64,000 nucleotides of DNA from Escarpia spicata (GCA_963995525.1 OZ023218.1:45990264-46054263); one strand, 5' to 3'; numbered from the stretch's first letter, positions 12,700 through 25,573 are shown. Numbers and translations: made by a program. Notes: generated from the sequence alone by a model not told the origin.

Positions 12700-14005
12700 A
12701 GATAAGATGAAATGGTACACAGTTCCGCTTCAATTAAAGACTTACTTTTATAATGTTAATCCTTATCATATATGTTTATCTGTTGATAAGTTTAGTAGTA
12801 ATTATAAATTTTGAGCTTGACCAACCCTTTTGTCTTGATCTACCTCTGAGCTTGGTTTCCAGGAATTTTTGATGCAAAACAAGGTTTTGTCTTCTTCTTT
12901 TTCTTGTTATTATATGTTTGTGTGCCTGTTAAATGGCCACTACTACACCAGTCTACTGTTTAGTCATTTCATCCTAGTCAGATCTTGACCATGCCTAGCT
13001 CTACCCAGTCCTAACCACCTAAAAAACTTTTGATAAGTTAACGGCTTCCATCTCTTCATGTGGTAACCCCCTTGTACTATGTGGAGCATGTCAATGTAGT
13101 TAAATATCTTTTTAAAATAAAAGTGTTCATATTTCTTAATATTTTTCCTTAAGAGAGAAAGACTGGAAGACAAAACAACGGTATAAATGATTATGTAAAT
13201 AAAAGCAGTGACTGATTTAAATAATAAGCAGTTAATTATAACTGATTCACTTGGAAGTTTGAACTTAGTGGATGGTTTAATTCCATTCCATTTGCTATTA
13301 ACAGTACCCTGGCAGTATCCATTCTGTACTTCAAGTACATTTTTTATAGCAAATATATACATTGATTTACTTTCTCCAAGAGTGAGACAAGGTAATTGTG
13401 TTATTAAACTTTGTTTAACTTGAACGATTGTGCATGTGTGTCTGTGTAAGAACTGCGGCGAGTGCCATTATCTGGTGATTAAAAGTGAAAATGCCATCTG
13501 GTGGCCAGCGGGGGTGGTGATTGGCACGGACATTGCGTGGAAATGTCACTTTGGTGACCTCGGTTGTCAGGGAAGTGACATCGTAATCCCCCATTGTCTG
13601 CCGCCTCTCTACTGCTCTCATGTGTCACTGCATCATAGAAACCAGGCCACATCAAGTCTCTTTTATATATATATATTCTCTTCTTCTCACTTGATCCCCA
13701 GCGGGGTAGGGGCCAAATCACTTGGTTTGTTCTGCCCTCTTGATGAGTTGTCTTTATCTACCATGATCTTCTGCCATTCTGTTCTACTCTACTAAGATGT
13801 ACACACATGCACTTTTGAGATAAATTTTAACATGTACAGTCTTAATTTCGGTCTTCCTCTTCTCTTTCTGCCACTGCTTTCTGTTTCCATGCTCTTGTCT
13901 CCTAACTCATTTTTCTAAGTCTTCTACCCATGTCAGTCTGTCCAAAACTTCCTTAATTTTCAAGGGTTTCTCCATTCTAATTTATAAATATAATATATAT
14001 ATATA
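12700..14005. other. Non-coding stretch, no gene recognised
   Basis: Several open frames of 68-132 codons on both strands overlap one another at 12964-13795 with no recognisable domain. An (AT)n tract lies at 13992-14008. Confidence 0.4.
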
Positions 14006-14008
14006 TAT

Positions 14009-14137
14009 TTAACCTTAAGGTTCCCTCATTAATACAGCCACCTTGCAATTATGGTCACCCTAGGACAGTCACAAATTATTTCCATAAGAGTAAAGGTGTC
14101 ATGTTGACCTTAATGGAGTATGAGTGTTCCATTGTAC
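14009..14137. mobile_element. MITE family M1 (GAACCTC..CAGTCACCT ends), copy 1
   Basis: Contains the family series AATACAGCCACCTTGCAATT, GGTCACCCTAGGACAGTC and AAATTATTTCC, ending near AGTGTTCCATTGTAC, the degenerate inverted end. Confidence 0.7.
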
Positions 14138-14139
14138 GT

Positions 14140-16370
14140 TCATACATTCACGTAGGTGGATGGGTTGTTGTTTGGTGGGATGGCAAGCACGTGTTGGCAG
14201 CATGCATGCGTGCCTGTCAACCTTTGAAAGTCACCAGTACGTAGTTGCAAATCATTACTGACATTTAAATTTCAAGCCAGCGTCCTACTTGTCAGCAACT
14301 CTGGGGGTGGCAATTGTCCTTTCTCTTTTCACTACTGAAATAACCATCTGGGTAATTCATTGTTCTATCTTTGCAACTGTCTTGCTAATGTCATGCATTA
14401 TTGAAAATAGAAGGCAGTAATGTGGAAGCACTGAGCTGAACCAGTTGAAGAAAATGTTCTCATAAATGTTTTCATGCAGTCTGGAATGTTAGATATCGTG
14501 TTAGAATGGTCATTTGGTTGTGATGCATCATTCACATCAGTACACTAAATTACAGTTAGCCTTAGATTCAGCCAGGTTTCAACATTTTTAGGGTGCCCTG
14601 TCAACAATCTTTTACTTTATAATTGACCAGTTTACACAGTGATTGGTTGATGTCCTCTCGTCCACAGTGGACAGTATCAAACCTCCATCTTCAAATGATT
14701 TAGTTCATCTCACATTGTTGCTGTTAAGATTTGTGATAGTTTGAGTCATGTGTGCCATTGGTTTGATGAAAGAGTGCTTACTTTTGTTTATAAGCATCAA
14801 AATATTTTATTTTGATCGGGTAGTTTCCAATGTGTGAATAATTCTATGCTATAATATATACAGCTGGACCAATTTCACATTCTCTTTACCAAATTTTGAC
14901 CATATCCTTTTACACAGAATTTAATAGTTTGTTTTTAGCTGAAAGTGACAGATTTGTACAAACAAATTAGCATGTCATTATGGATACATTCAATTTTCGT
15001 GAAATGTCTGTAACGTCCTGAGTGAACTAATCATATTGAAGAAGAACCTTTTCACGTTCCGTTGCCTAGTCCACACATTATTGATCAGTCTTGTGAGGTG
15101 GACCTTCTGGGGGACATATGTTGACCAGCCATTGTCTTAAACTGGACAGGGGACAACAAACAGAACTGGTGAATTAATCATTTACACTGCACGATGCATT
15201 TCCCCAGTGTCTGCAGCTGCAGAATATAAATATATGATTACCAGCTTGCCCACCCAATCCGTCTCTGATTATGTGAAGATTTCCAGGAACTTGATATTGC
15301 CAATGCCATCCTAGTAGGAAGGTGTCTCAGGGTAATGTCCTCCCTTGCAAACCAGATCTCGGTGAATGGAGGCAGAATGCATAACCTGACCTAATTATGT
15401 TACCTGTTTGGCAAGCAGCCAGTGGTCGGAAGTTACATATGGGTAGGATGGGTTTACAGCTTACAGTTGAGCAATGAAGCCACAAGTTGCATGATTTTTA
15501 AGAAGTCGTTGTTTTGACCAGTTCTATCTAGTTAGAGTACTGCCAGATGTTGGCTGATGAAACACAATGTTATTAGGTTTTTATGTGGAGTGAATCCATT
15601 GCAGAATCACCACAATATTGACTCACACATTGATTCCAGTTTGACACCCAAAATTTACCCAACCTTGAGCCAACATTGCCTGACAATGATCCGTACATCG
15701 ACACCAACATTGACCCAATTACTATTATAAATTGATTGGTATTTTCACTGTTAATTTAAGGAATACTTGTCCCAATCTGTCAGCCAGCCAACTCTGGTTT
15801 AGTGTTGGGATTAAACTGTTAATTATTAAGACGCTAATCCCGTCAGTTTGAAGTGAGACCTATGTGCATGACAGTAATGGCACGAAACTCACTCGGTCCA
15901 ATATATTATAGAGGTATTACATAACATTATTACTAATAGTTGTGTACTGTATGGCTGTATACATTAAGTACTGTATATTGTATACAGCATGCAATTTTTA
16001 TGTACATTTGTGTGGAGGTAACAGTGACACTTGAAGCTTCCGAAACCATGTAAAGGTCATCAGAATTTAACAAAAAAATGGATACTTCCCTGAGCATATA
16101 AAATGTTCTCCTTCACTTCTATGTGCAGTGTTCAAATCAAATGGCAGCAATCAATGACCTGGCAGTTTGACTGAATAACATAACAATTTTATAGCAGCAT
16201 AAAAATACTGGTGTAATGACATACCGCCATACATGTTAAAGAAAAGAAATAAATCAGTATATATCTGCAACATGGAAAGGCAATGAATGACACATTATTA
16301 TATTGCATAAATTTACGTAAAACTAGAAAACACATTTATGTATGTATTATGATATTTTGTCAATTTTTCA
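14140..16370. other. Non-coding stretch, no gene recognised
   Basis: A degenerate repetition of ATTGAC/TTGACACC motifs lies at about 15600-15720. Nothing else was recognised. Confidence 0.4.
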
Positions 16371-16375
16371 CAATA

Positions 16376-16470
16376 TAGGATTTTGTCTTGAGAGATTTTA
16401 GTTCTGTGGGATTTTGTCTGTAGGGATTACATCCTGTGAGATTTTTATCTTGCAGGATTATATTGTGGAA
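16376..16470 (+). repeat. Degenerate short tandem repeat (GGGATTTTGTCT)
   Basis: Four or five imperfect units of about 18-22 bp around GGATTTTGTCTTG and GGGATTTTGTCTGT. Confidence 0.5.
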
Positions 16471-16500
16471 TTGAATTGAACTGGCAGCTGAATCAATAAA

Positions 16501-16760
16501 CATGAATGAATGAACGTTTATTCAACAACAACAACAACATAATACATGCACAGTATGGTTCGCTGCTGCTGCTGATAGGACGTAGCTGAAGTGTTAGACT
16601 TATGTGTTGTTATGCCCTACTCACACATGGCCTCGAATGGTGCTGTTCATAGGACGTAAAGGAAGGTTTATATGGGTTGAATAAGCACCATGTCGTAGTG
16701 GGAAACAAGGTCAACTATTGCTCATTATCCCTATGCCCATGATCAGGCTTTTGGGCAATC
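16501..16760 (-). mobile_element. Probable retroposon 3' end (inverted), (TTG)n tail
   Basis: The - strand ends AATAAACGTTCATTCATT preceded by (TTG)n, a common arrangement at retroposon 3' ends. No protein remnant is visible, so the inner limit is a guess. Confidence 0.4.
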
Positions 16761-16764
16761 GTAC

Positions 16765-17640
16765 GGGTTTAACATTAAATTAAACATTTAGAGGTATAAC
16801 CAGAATTTCACTTTTTGGAAACTCCATACAGCCGTTTGGATTGGAACACAAAGATGTAATCACAACTATAGTCTTTTGCCTATTCCAATGTTGCTCCTGT
16901 TTAACATCAACACTGAATGAGGCATAGGTGTGAGTTTCATTCTTCTACGAAGACGTATGTGAACAGATTTACCTTTGTACTGGGAAGCAAGGAAGTAGAT
17001 GGTCACATCAATGCAACCAGGATGTTATATAGGATGTCATATTGTTTGCTACAGATCTATTATCTGTATAACTGGTCTGATGGATCCTTCCAAATGGCCC
17101 TCAGTTATTGAATTTGTTGCTGTTGGCCATTAAGTGTAGAAGAAATTTATCAGCAAAAAGAGACTAAACCAACATATTTGCTTACCAAACACTATTTATA
17201 CAGATTTTATGCAATTTTTTGTAAACTTTTCTCTGGGATTACGGCCAGCTTCCTAATCCCCAATGCTAAATTAATTTGCACTTGCGTCAAAGATCATCCT
17301 GCTTCGTGGAACTGTGTGAGCAGTCTGTGGCCCGTCATTGATCCGTCTGTCTATTTTCATCGTCGACACATATGTCAAGTTTTAATCACAGGAGACTCTT
17401 GTGTCTTCAGTGCCATCTATCCAGTAAACTTTATTGATTCGTTTTCTTCCGATGGTTTCTGCCTGTCACTCGCACTCATTTGCACATCGCTGCCGATGAC
17501 TTAACATGTAACACTCTGTGTCAGGCTTAGCAATTGTTGTAGGTGGTCTTTGGATGAGGAGGTATCCATTGTCTTGTCATGTCATGTCTCGTCTTGTCCA
17601 AAGGCTATTGCCAGCAGCTCTCAAGTGATATTGCTAAAAC
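16765..17640. other. Non-coding stretch, no gene recognised
   Basis: Open frames of 64 and 108 codons show no recognisable domain. Confidence 0.4.
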
Positions 17641-17645
17641 AAGGT

Positions 17646-17990
17646 TGTTGGTTCCATTACCTAGTATCAGCTAGGGATGGTGATTGTTACAATACATCAA
17701 GTTCAGTTGTACTTCATCACACTTTGTGGGCAGGATTGTGAGAACTAGCCAACTTCAAAGGTACTTCCAGGTTGGGATATGTGCTCCTGCAATAAATGCC
17801 AATAATGGCTATTTCTGACTTACATGTTTTGTTTCCAATTTGAACATGTCGTGGATGCAACATTCAAAGTGCGAACAGGCTTATAAAAAACAATTTACTG
17901 GGAATATACCTTAAATATATTTATTCTAGTATTAAAAACATGTCAGTGTACACTGTATATAAAAAATGTTAAACAGACAAGGTCTGTTTA
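17646..17990 (+). repeat. Dispersed family R4, copy 2
   Basis: Matches copies 3 and 4 especially at the end: TTCTAGTATTAAAAACATG, ATATAAAAAATGTTAAACAG. Contains TTCCATTACC, GTTGTACTTCATCACA and TTTTGTTTCCAATTTGAACA. Confidence 0.75.
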
Positions 17991-17999
17991 AGGTGTGTG

Positions 18000-19640
18000 C
18001 ATCAGAGTAAGAAGATCACTCTTTGAACACTGGCGGGAACAGCATAAATACACAATTTTAACAAGATAAAACAACATTGCCACTCAGAATTTTATTTTAG
18101 CATCTATTTGGGGGAATTTTGTCCATATATAATTTAACTGTTATATCTTGCAGTCTTTCTATGAATCCCCTATATTTCTGATAAATAATGCACAGCGTAT
18201 TTCATATTATTGTTTTATGAATAAGTTTTAAAACGTGACAGGCAGCACAGGAAGGCAAATAATAGCACAGAAGTCGGCCACGTATGACCGAAGTCAGTGA
18301 AGCATGAAGGTGTTTGGTCAGGAATAGCTGCAGTGGTCCTGTGTTGATTGTGACAGCACAGGTTGAACTGTAGTGACAGGATGACATACTGTAGCTAACC
18401 ACAATGTGATAAGATGAAGGGATCCTTGTTTAGAAAGCTTATCTTTAGTGATGGTGCCAGTGTTTCCCATGGTACATATGACAGTTGAGGTGGACCACCT
18501 TGCTGTTTTTCACCTACATTGCCCAACATTTCTACCACATAGCTATTTGTTTTTCTCACACACAAAAGTGTTTATTACAATGCTGATGTTCACTGTTGGA
18601 ATGTTTTATATGCAATTTGAATATTTCATTTGTGAGACATTCATTTTATAACATGGCTTATTTAACTAATTTGGCTCACAGGATATCTTCAACATACATA
18701 TTGTAGTACTAAGAATATTATGTTAATAAATGATAAGCAAATGGTAAACAGACAAGGTTGTTTCTGGTGATTGTGTAAGGCCAACAGTTGATGGAGAAAA
18801 GAAATATATAGGCAGTGGACCAGCAAAATCATGTTTTTCAAACTTAAATTAATGCCTGGATCTCTTCTCAGTGACAAGTGAACTATGGTCCCAAAAACTA
18901 ATTATCAGCAGAAATGCCATCCTGTTACAATGCAACTGGCAAGCAGCGTTTTCAACTGATAGCGAAGCATTGCAGTGTGGTACGGTAGCAAGCTAGTGGA
19001 ACTTGACTGGAAACACAAGGTGATTAAATGATGCACAACCTACGGGTAATTGGAAGGCAATTTCCCTCTCTCTTCCAGGCTCATTTCTCAAAGTTTTTTA
19101 CTCGTAAGAATTGGTCCTGCCTGGATCCACCCCAGCAACATGTTGTAGTCTAAGGGGACGATCTGTTCTGACAGAAGTATAATATTGTGTGGTGTACGTG
19201 CATGTAGACATGTACTTTTGTGCACACACCTTCACACATCTAATAGGGTTTGCAGGGTAAAAACATCATTGGCTTAATTTAACTCCTTTTCTGAAGGGCA
19301 AAAGTGACCCGAGATATCGATATATGTAAGATACAAAAGTGTCATCTTGGTGTTGAAAGTTTTTAGTATACTAGGTCACTGTTATGGAGCAAAATTATTT
19401 TAAAGAGCCAAATCAGGCCTATGAACTCATGCAACTAAGAGTGTTAGTGAAATGATCCTCTGGTGAGACACTCTGTTGATTAATTGGTTATTGTTAACTT
19501 GCACTATCAGAACATGTGGTAAAGTTAACACACATACATATCATATGCATAAATCACTTTGCACACGACTGAGCAGTTTGAATAGCAGAGAAGTTGGTGA
19601 CATTTCTGGGTGACATTTAGATTTGTGCCTAAGAGACATT
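18000..19640. other. Non-coding stretch with a partial R4 copy
   Basis: At 18683-18760 TAAGAATATTATGTTAATAA and AAACAGACAAGGTT match the 3' end of family R4. At 19370-19465 a segment resembles 36100-36185 (TCACTGTTA..GGGCAAAAT, GTTAGTGAAATG). No gene recognised. Confidence 0.5.
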
Positions 19641-19642
19641 AC

Positions 19643-20793
19643 AGTTGAACCTCGGTTTACAGTCACCTTGGTAATCTGGTCACCTCGCCATTAAGGTCAC
19701 CTTGGGACAGTCCCAAATGGTTTACACAGTAAAAGACAGGACGTTAGTCCCGATAATCCGGTCACCTCGCTATTCAGGAATACGGTCAGTAACTCAGTGC
19801 AAAACAACGAGATTGCCCATAGATTACCCCTGCACTATCACGGTCAGTCACAGCCAATGACGTGGCTGACCAGCAGCCGGGCGCCCGCCCAGCAAAGGTG
19901 ACGCTGACAATGCGAAGCATTGAACTTGGCATCTGGATGTTTACTTGGTGACTGGCGTATTGAAAACAATATAAAAGGTGCAAGTCCCCAGTTATCTTGG
20001 ATGTCAAATTCTTAGTGGCTGAGTAGATTTTATAGATAAATGCAGCAGTGCAGAAGCAATGCCAATGGGCTTCATCTTTGATGCTGACAATATATATGGC
20101 ACTGTCTGTTCTAGGCATCTGGGTTTTTGTTTAACAATCGATTACGTCCATTTGGTGTCTTGATTTTTAATGATGAAACAGTGTGTTTTGTAAATTGTTG
20201 TAAAATTAAATCATCATGTTATTTTACAGGTGTGATTGGGTGATAGTGGGTTACCCGAAATATACCGTGGCGCCTCTGGTGGATAATGTAAAACTTAATC
20301 TAAATGTAAGAGAGTTTGAACTGTTTGCATTCCCGACAACGCCTGCTTGATCTTAATCAGCAAATATCATGTCGGCAAATAATATATTGTACCAAGAATT
20401 ACGCTTAATGGTATAATTTATGGGCCCCATCATTTTTTTTAATCCACAACGCTATCAGTAGCATCAATACGCAGCTATCGTGCAGTGTGTGGTGTGTGCA
20501 TACGACTATGTCTATGAGTGCGTGTGTATCTAAATGTTAATAGTAATCAGAGTTTCTGTTGATCAGTTCATCAGACAAATAACACTATCCATTAATAAAA
20601 CATACGCCACACCATACATGACCATGCATACTGCATTGCTTAATGTCCGTTGCTGTTAAAATGGCATGCACATGTAGGCCTATAGTGATGTTCCAATTCC
20701 CGGGATCCTTTAGTCCACAATTCAGTATTACGGTCACCTCGCTATTAAGGTCACTTTGATCAAGTTCCGTAATACTGAGGTTTCACTGTACTT
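19643..20793. mobile_element. Possible long M1-ended element or two M1 fragments
   Basis: The left edge ACAGTTGAACCTCGGTTTAC and the right edge GTAATACTGAGGTTTCACTG are inverted and facing. CAGTCACCT/GGTCACCTCG sub-repeats occur at both ends. About 0.9 kb of unrelated sequence lies between, with a - strand 110-codon frame that is not recognised. It could be one element with a captured interior or two independent copies. Confidence 0.55.
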
Positions 20794-20856
20794 GCCAGTT
20801 CACATGTTTGGTTACAACACTTGAAAGACATCTTCTATCTTTGAAGTGGCTGTTTA

Positions 20857-21395
20857 GTCAAACCTTCCTAATGCAGCCACCTCACAATACCACCACCTCA
20901 GTAATGCAGCCACCTCGCAATCCACCATCTCAGTAATGCAGCCACCTCGCAATACCACCTCCTCAGTAATGCAGCCACCTCACAATACCATCACCTCAGT
21001 AATGCAACCACCTCGCAATACCACCACCTCAGTAATGCAGCCACCTTGCAATACCACCACCTCAGTAATGCAGCCACCTCATAATACCACCACCTCAGTA
21101 ATGCAGCCACCTCACAATACCACCACCTCAGTAATGCAGCCACCTCACAATACCACCACCTCAGTAATGCAGCCACCTCATAATACCACCACCTCAGTAA
21201 TGCAGCCACCTCACAATACCACCACCTCAGAAATGCAGCCATCTCACAATACCACCACCTCAGAAATGCAGCCACCTCGCATATGTGGTCGCCTTAGGAC
21301 ACAGACAAATTATTTCTGTAACTGTGAAGTATAGGAAATTAGTCTAGCTAATACAGCCACCTTGCTATTCAGGTCACTTCGGCCCTGCCCCGATT
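20857..21395 (+). mobile_element. M1 MITE with internal minisatellite expansion
   Basis: Starts with the worn end AAACCTTCCTAATGCAGCCA and continues after the array with GGTCGCCTTAGGACA, AAATTATTTCTGTAACTGTG and ATAGGAAATTAGTCT, the normal M1 interior. The right TIR is worn away. Confidence 0.65.
20869..21278 (+). repeat. 33-bp minisatellite, about 12 copies
   Basis: The unit is AATGCAGCCACCTCACAATA followed by CCACCACCTCAGT. The sequence is that of the M1 subterminal region, so the array arose inside the element. Both strands are open because 33 is a multiple of 3. Confidence 0.92.
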
Positions 21396-21601
21396 TCTTG
21401 TCATGTTTTTCTTGTGCTTTAGTAGAAAATAAATATTGATTATACTACCGACATTATTGTGAAAAACAGGTTACTCAGTATGTTGACATAGCCGGTTATG
21501 CGACTCAAGTTAGGTCATGGCAACCCAGTCACTAAACATGAAAGTGTGTGTCCTCGACTTTCAGACATGAGGCAGGTAAATGTGAGGGTTGACAGGTGTC
21601 G

Positions 21602-22285
21602 CAATCTCCCACCTACTGATGTAGGGTGTGGCATGGGTCTCAGTCTCCCATATCCCACCTGTTTAGGTTCCAATCTCCCACCTACCTGGGGTCATCTCCC
21701 ACTGTTGTAGGGTGTGGCATGGGTCTCAGTCTCCCATATCCCACCTGTTTAGGTTCCAATCTCCCACCTACCTGGGGCCATCTCCCACTGTTGTAGGGTG
21801 TGGCATGGGTCTCAGTCTTCTATATCCCACCTGTTTAGATTCCAATCTCCCACCTACCTGGGGTCATCTCCCACTGTTGTAGGATGTGGCATGGGTCTCA
21901 GTCTTCTATATCCCACCTGTTTAGGTTCCAATCTCCCACCTACCTGGGGCCATCTGCCACTGATGTAGGATGTGGCATGGGTCTCAGTCTTCTATATCCC
22001 ACCTGTTTAGATTCCAATCTCCCACCTACCTGGGGCCATCTGCCACTGATGTAGGATGTGGCATGGGTTTCAGTCTTCTATATCCCACCTGTTTAGGTTC
22101 CAATCTCCCACCTACCTGGGGCCATCTGCCACTGATGTAGGATGTGGCATGGGTCTCAGTCTTCTATATCCCACCTGTTTAGGTTCCAATCTCCCACCTA
22201 CCTGGGGCCATCTGCCACTGATGTAGGATGTGGCATGGGTCTCAGTCTCACATATCCCACCTGTTTAGGTTCCAAGCTTCCACCT
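21602..22285 (+). repeat. 87-bp minisatellite, about 8 copies
   Basis: Units carry TGTAGG(G/A)TGTGGCATGGG, CATATCCCACCTGTTTAGG and CCACCTACCTGGGG. Early copies have CTCCCATATC and GTTGTAGGG; later ones CTTCTATATC and GATGTAGGA. Confidence 0.9.
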
Positions 22286-22317
22286 CTCATTTACTGCAAA
22301 CCCCCTCTCTAGAATGC

Positions 22318-22515
22318 ACAACACTTCTGATGTCATATACAACAATGACACTTCTCATGTCATATACAACAATGACACTTCTCATGTCATATACAACAAT
22401 GACACTTCTCATGTCATATACAACAATGACACTTCTCATGTCATATACAACAATGACACTTCTCATGTCAAATACAACAATGACACTTCTCATGTTATAT
22501 ACAACAATGACACTT
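22318..22515 (+). repeat. 27-bp minisatellite, about 7 copies
   Basis: The unit is ATGACACTTCTCATGTCATA followed by TACAACA. Almost no variation between copies, so it is recent. Confidence 0.92.
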
Positions 22516-22519
22516 GACT

Positions 22520-22910
22520 ATTAAAGTGTCAGTGTCAATTGTGATTAATCACTGAACCTGTAACATTGGAGGCAAGTCTATTTTTGTAACTAATTTCATG
22601 ATCTCCTCAGTGAGGGAATAAAATGATCTGCTCAGTGAGGGAATAAAATGCTAATTAGAATCACATGACTGTCAGTCATATGATTTCTTATGATTCACAT
22701 GTTGAAATTGAACCTTGTAATTTGTGTCTGCTTCTTGCTACCTCTGAAGTAAACGTCTTATTTAAACCATAGGAGAAGATGACATTCTTGTTAATGTGGG
22801 ATGAGATTATAAATATGTTTTGTTAAGAATGTTCATTTGTTATTTTTCCAGGTGTGTAGATGTCCTCGATCGACATAGCTTGATATTTGTAATGCATATT
22901 ACTGCCATCC
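22520..22910. other. Non-coding stretch, no gene recognised
   Basis: A short direct duplication CTCAGTGAGGGAATAAAATG lies at about 22605-22650. Confidence 0.4.
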
Positions 22911-22915
22911 CCATG

Positions 22916-23240
22916 GTGAATGTCCTATTACCTTGAATCAGCCAGATGTGGTAATCATTAGCAGGAAGTTTGCAGTTGTAATCAATTCTAACTTGTGGTT
23001 AGGCATATGGGTATCACCCAGATTCAAAGCTATTTACAGGTATGTATTTGTGTTGTCACATTAAGTGCCAGTAATGAATGTTTATAAAAAGACTGTTTTG
23101 TTTACGATTTGAATGTATATGGTCAAATTTCATATAATGTTTCAGGCATATTAATTTTTTTGGCAGTATACATTCAACATAGTTTTTCTAGTATTAAGAA
23201 CAGTGTTTACATAAAAAAACATTAAAGAACATACATCCTC
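22916..23240 (+). repeat. Dispersed family R4, copy 3
   Basis: GAATCAGCCAGATGTGGTAA, TCATTAGCAGGAAGTTTGCA, TTTTGTTTACGATTTGAA and TTTTTCTAGTATTAAGAACA match the other copies. It ends just before the 52-bp array. Confidence 0.78.
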
Positions 23241-23261
23241 AGTTTAACCTTCAAGAATCAA

Positions 23262-24262
23262 TGCGGATCACTCCCATTAGACAGTGTATGTTACATCAAC
23301 ACTGTGTGGTGAGAGTGGATCACTCCCATTAGACAGTGTATGTTACATCAACACTGTGTGGTGAGAGTGGATCACTCCCATTAGACAGTGTATGTTACAT
23401 CAACACTGTGTGGTGAGAGTGGATCACTCCCATTAGACAGTGTATGTTACATCAACACTGTGTGGTGAGAGTGGATCACTCCCATTAGACAGTGTATGTT
23501 ACGTCAACACTGTGTGGTGAGAGTGGATCACTCCCATTAGACAGTGTATGTTACATCAACACTGCGTGGTGAGAGTGGATCACTCCCATTAGACAGTGTA
23601 TGTTACATCAACACTGTGTGGTGAGAGTGGATCACTCCCATTAGACAGTGTATGTTACATCAACACTGCGTGGTGAGAGTGGATCACTCCCATTAGACAG
23701 TGTATGTTACATCAACACTGCGTGGTGAGAGTGGATCACTCCCATTAGACAGTGTATGTTACATCAACACTGCGTGGTGAGAGTGGATCACTCCCATTAG
23801 ACAGTGTATGTTACATCAACACTGCGTGGTGAGAGTGGATCACTCCCATTAGACAGTGTATGTTACATCAACACTGTGTGGTGAGAGTGGATCACTCCCA
23901 TTAGACAGTGTATGTTACGTCAACACTGTGTGGTGAGAGTGGATCACTCCCCATTAGACAGTGTATGTTACATCAACACTGTGTGGTGAGAGTGGATCAC
24001 TCCCCATTAGACAGTGTATGTTACGTCAACACTGTGTGGTGAGAGTGGATCACTCCCCATTAGACAGTGTATGTTACGTCAACACTGTGTGGTGAGAGTG
24101 GATCACTCCCATTAGACAGTGAATGTTACGTCAACACTGTGTGGTGAGAGTGGATCACTCCCCATTAGACAGTGTATGTTACGTCAACACTGTGTGGTGA
24201 GAGTGGATCACTCCCATTAGACAGTGTATGTTACGTCAACACTGTGTTGTCAGCGCGGATCA
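23262..24262 (+). repeat. 52-bp minisatellite, about 19 copies
   Basis: The unit is GTGGATCACTCCCATTAGAC, AGTGTATGTTACATCAACAC, TGTGTGGTGAGA. Variants are CCCC for CCC (53-bp units), ACGTC for ACATC and TGCG for TGTG. They are not randomly placed. Since 52 is not a multiple of 3, no long frame forms. Confidence 0.95.
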
Positions 24263-24269
24263 AACAGAT

Positions 24270-24980
24270 TGTGGCCCATCAGTCAGTGAGAATTCTGTAG
24301 GATGGATGATTAGCTGTGAAAACGTGAGTTGATCTTGAAAGGGTGACCTCCATGTGAAGTTTGCCATCAAAGAGAAGTCATCATTTATTGACGCTCCCAC
24401 CGGGAGACGACCTTCTCTGTCTGGCAGATCTTCAGCGCCGACACTTGCCGTCCAGTTTCAACGATTCTCAGAAAATGACAGTTCGGCCAAGAAATGCCAA
24501 CGGCATTGTAGAAATATGGCTGACTTGTGTGCATCTGCAGACCGACTTGTTGTGCGACACTTGTTGTTAGAGTAGGCTTCATAAGATGAGTGTTATCCAC
24601 AGATGGTATGTTTAATGTGATGAAATATTAATTATAAACAATAGCGCTATATGTTTTGTATGCTTATACAAGTGTTCAGGCTGGAGTATTGATACATATA
24701 TTTTTGTATGTAAGTTGCTTTTGCTGCAGTTCCTTCCTGATTATCTCTGTCACCAGATGTCCTCCTGTTCTCAGCTAATAACCTTGATAATTCCGGTACA
24801 TATGTATTGAATTCAGTAATAACTATTTACTAGTAACATTTGTTTGAAAACGAACTGTCTTGTAAAAAATACAAAATAGTTATAAACAAATTCTCCTTGG
24901 CTATCTATAAAGATATTTTTACATTCTACTAACATACTGCCTAACTGTAGACAGCAGGGAATGTATATGAATTAATATTT
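24270..24980. other. Non-coding stretch, no gene recognised
   Basis: Overlapping frames at 24354-24600 are of similar length on both strands and not recognised. Confidence 0.4.
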
Positions 24981-24981
24981 T

Positions 24982-25104
24982 GTGCAGTAATGGCAGGATG
25001 GCTAAATGCTTCCAGAAGATGTTGGAATGAATAAGTCTGCCAGGGGAGGAAATGTGAAGTGCTTTGAGCAGTCATATAACTGGATAATGCGCTATAGAAC
25101 TTAC
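24982..25104 (+). repeat. SINE/LINE-tail-like repeat, copy 1
   Basis: Shares with 27629-27766 the series CAGTAATGGCAGG, GGCTAAATGCTTCC, AGTCTGCCAGGG, AAGTGCTTTGAGCAGTC and ACTGGATAATGCGCTATA. The GCTTTGAGC...GCGCTATA ending is typical of retroposon tails. Confidence 0.7.
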
Positions 25105-25164
25105 ACATTTTCAGTAAAAAAGAAACAGCATATTTGTAAGCAGGAAATAACCCAGTTTGAACTA

Positions 25165-25250
25165 GTGCAAGCCCCGGTGGCATAGTGCAGCCTTAATGAG
25201 TGTTGACTCACCCTAACCAGTTGGATGAGTTGGTTTTCAGTCCATCACCT
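25165..25250 (+). repeat. Possible tRNA-derived SINE head, degenerate
   Basis: GCCCCGGTGGCATAGTGCAG resembles an A-box region and GGTTTTCAGTCC a worn B box. No second copy was found in the window. Confidence 0.3.
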
Positions 25251-25573
25251 TTGCATCCACAAATTGACACTGCTCCTCTTGTCAATCAATCTTTCCCCAC
25301 ATGGAAACTGTCTTCGTTAATTGCATATGTGCATCAATATTTAATAATTTGAAAGATGCATTGTTAGAATTGGCTGCCTTTCCTCTTTGAGGATATTATT
25401 TCGGAGGAATATGATAATTTTTTGGGAAAAGTTGTATCAGTAGAAACTGTGTTTGTTATGCTATCAATGAGCTGATTGCAGGTACAGTCTGTATGTAGAA
25501 GCCGCCTACAACATTGTAAATGGATGCCGTTTAACTGCACACAAATCTACCACTACAACAATTCAGAAACTGT

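Noticed and set aside
20936..22524. MQPPHNTTTSV, MRSVIVVYD and similar repeat peptides
   Set aside because: Minisatellite units of 33 and 27 bp are multiples of 3 and stay open on both strands. The open-frame view favours such periods; the 52-bp array gives none.
23262..24262. CRISPR-like array
   Set aside because: The 52-bp units are head to tail with no unique spacers, and the DNA is animal.
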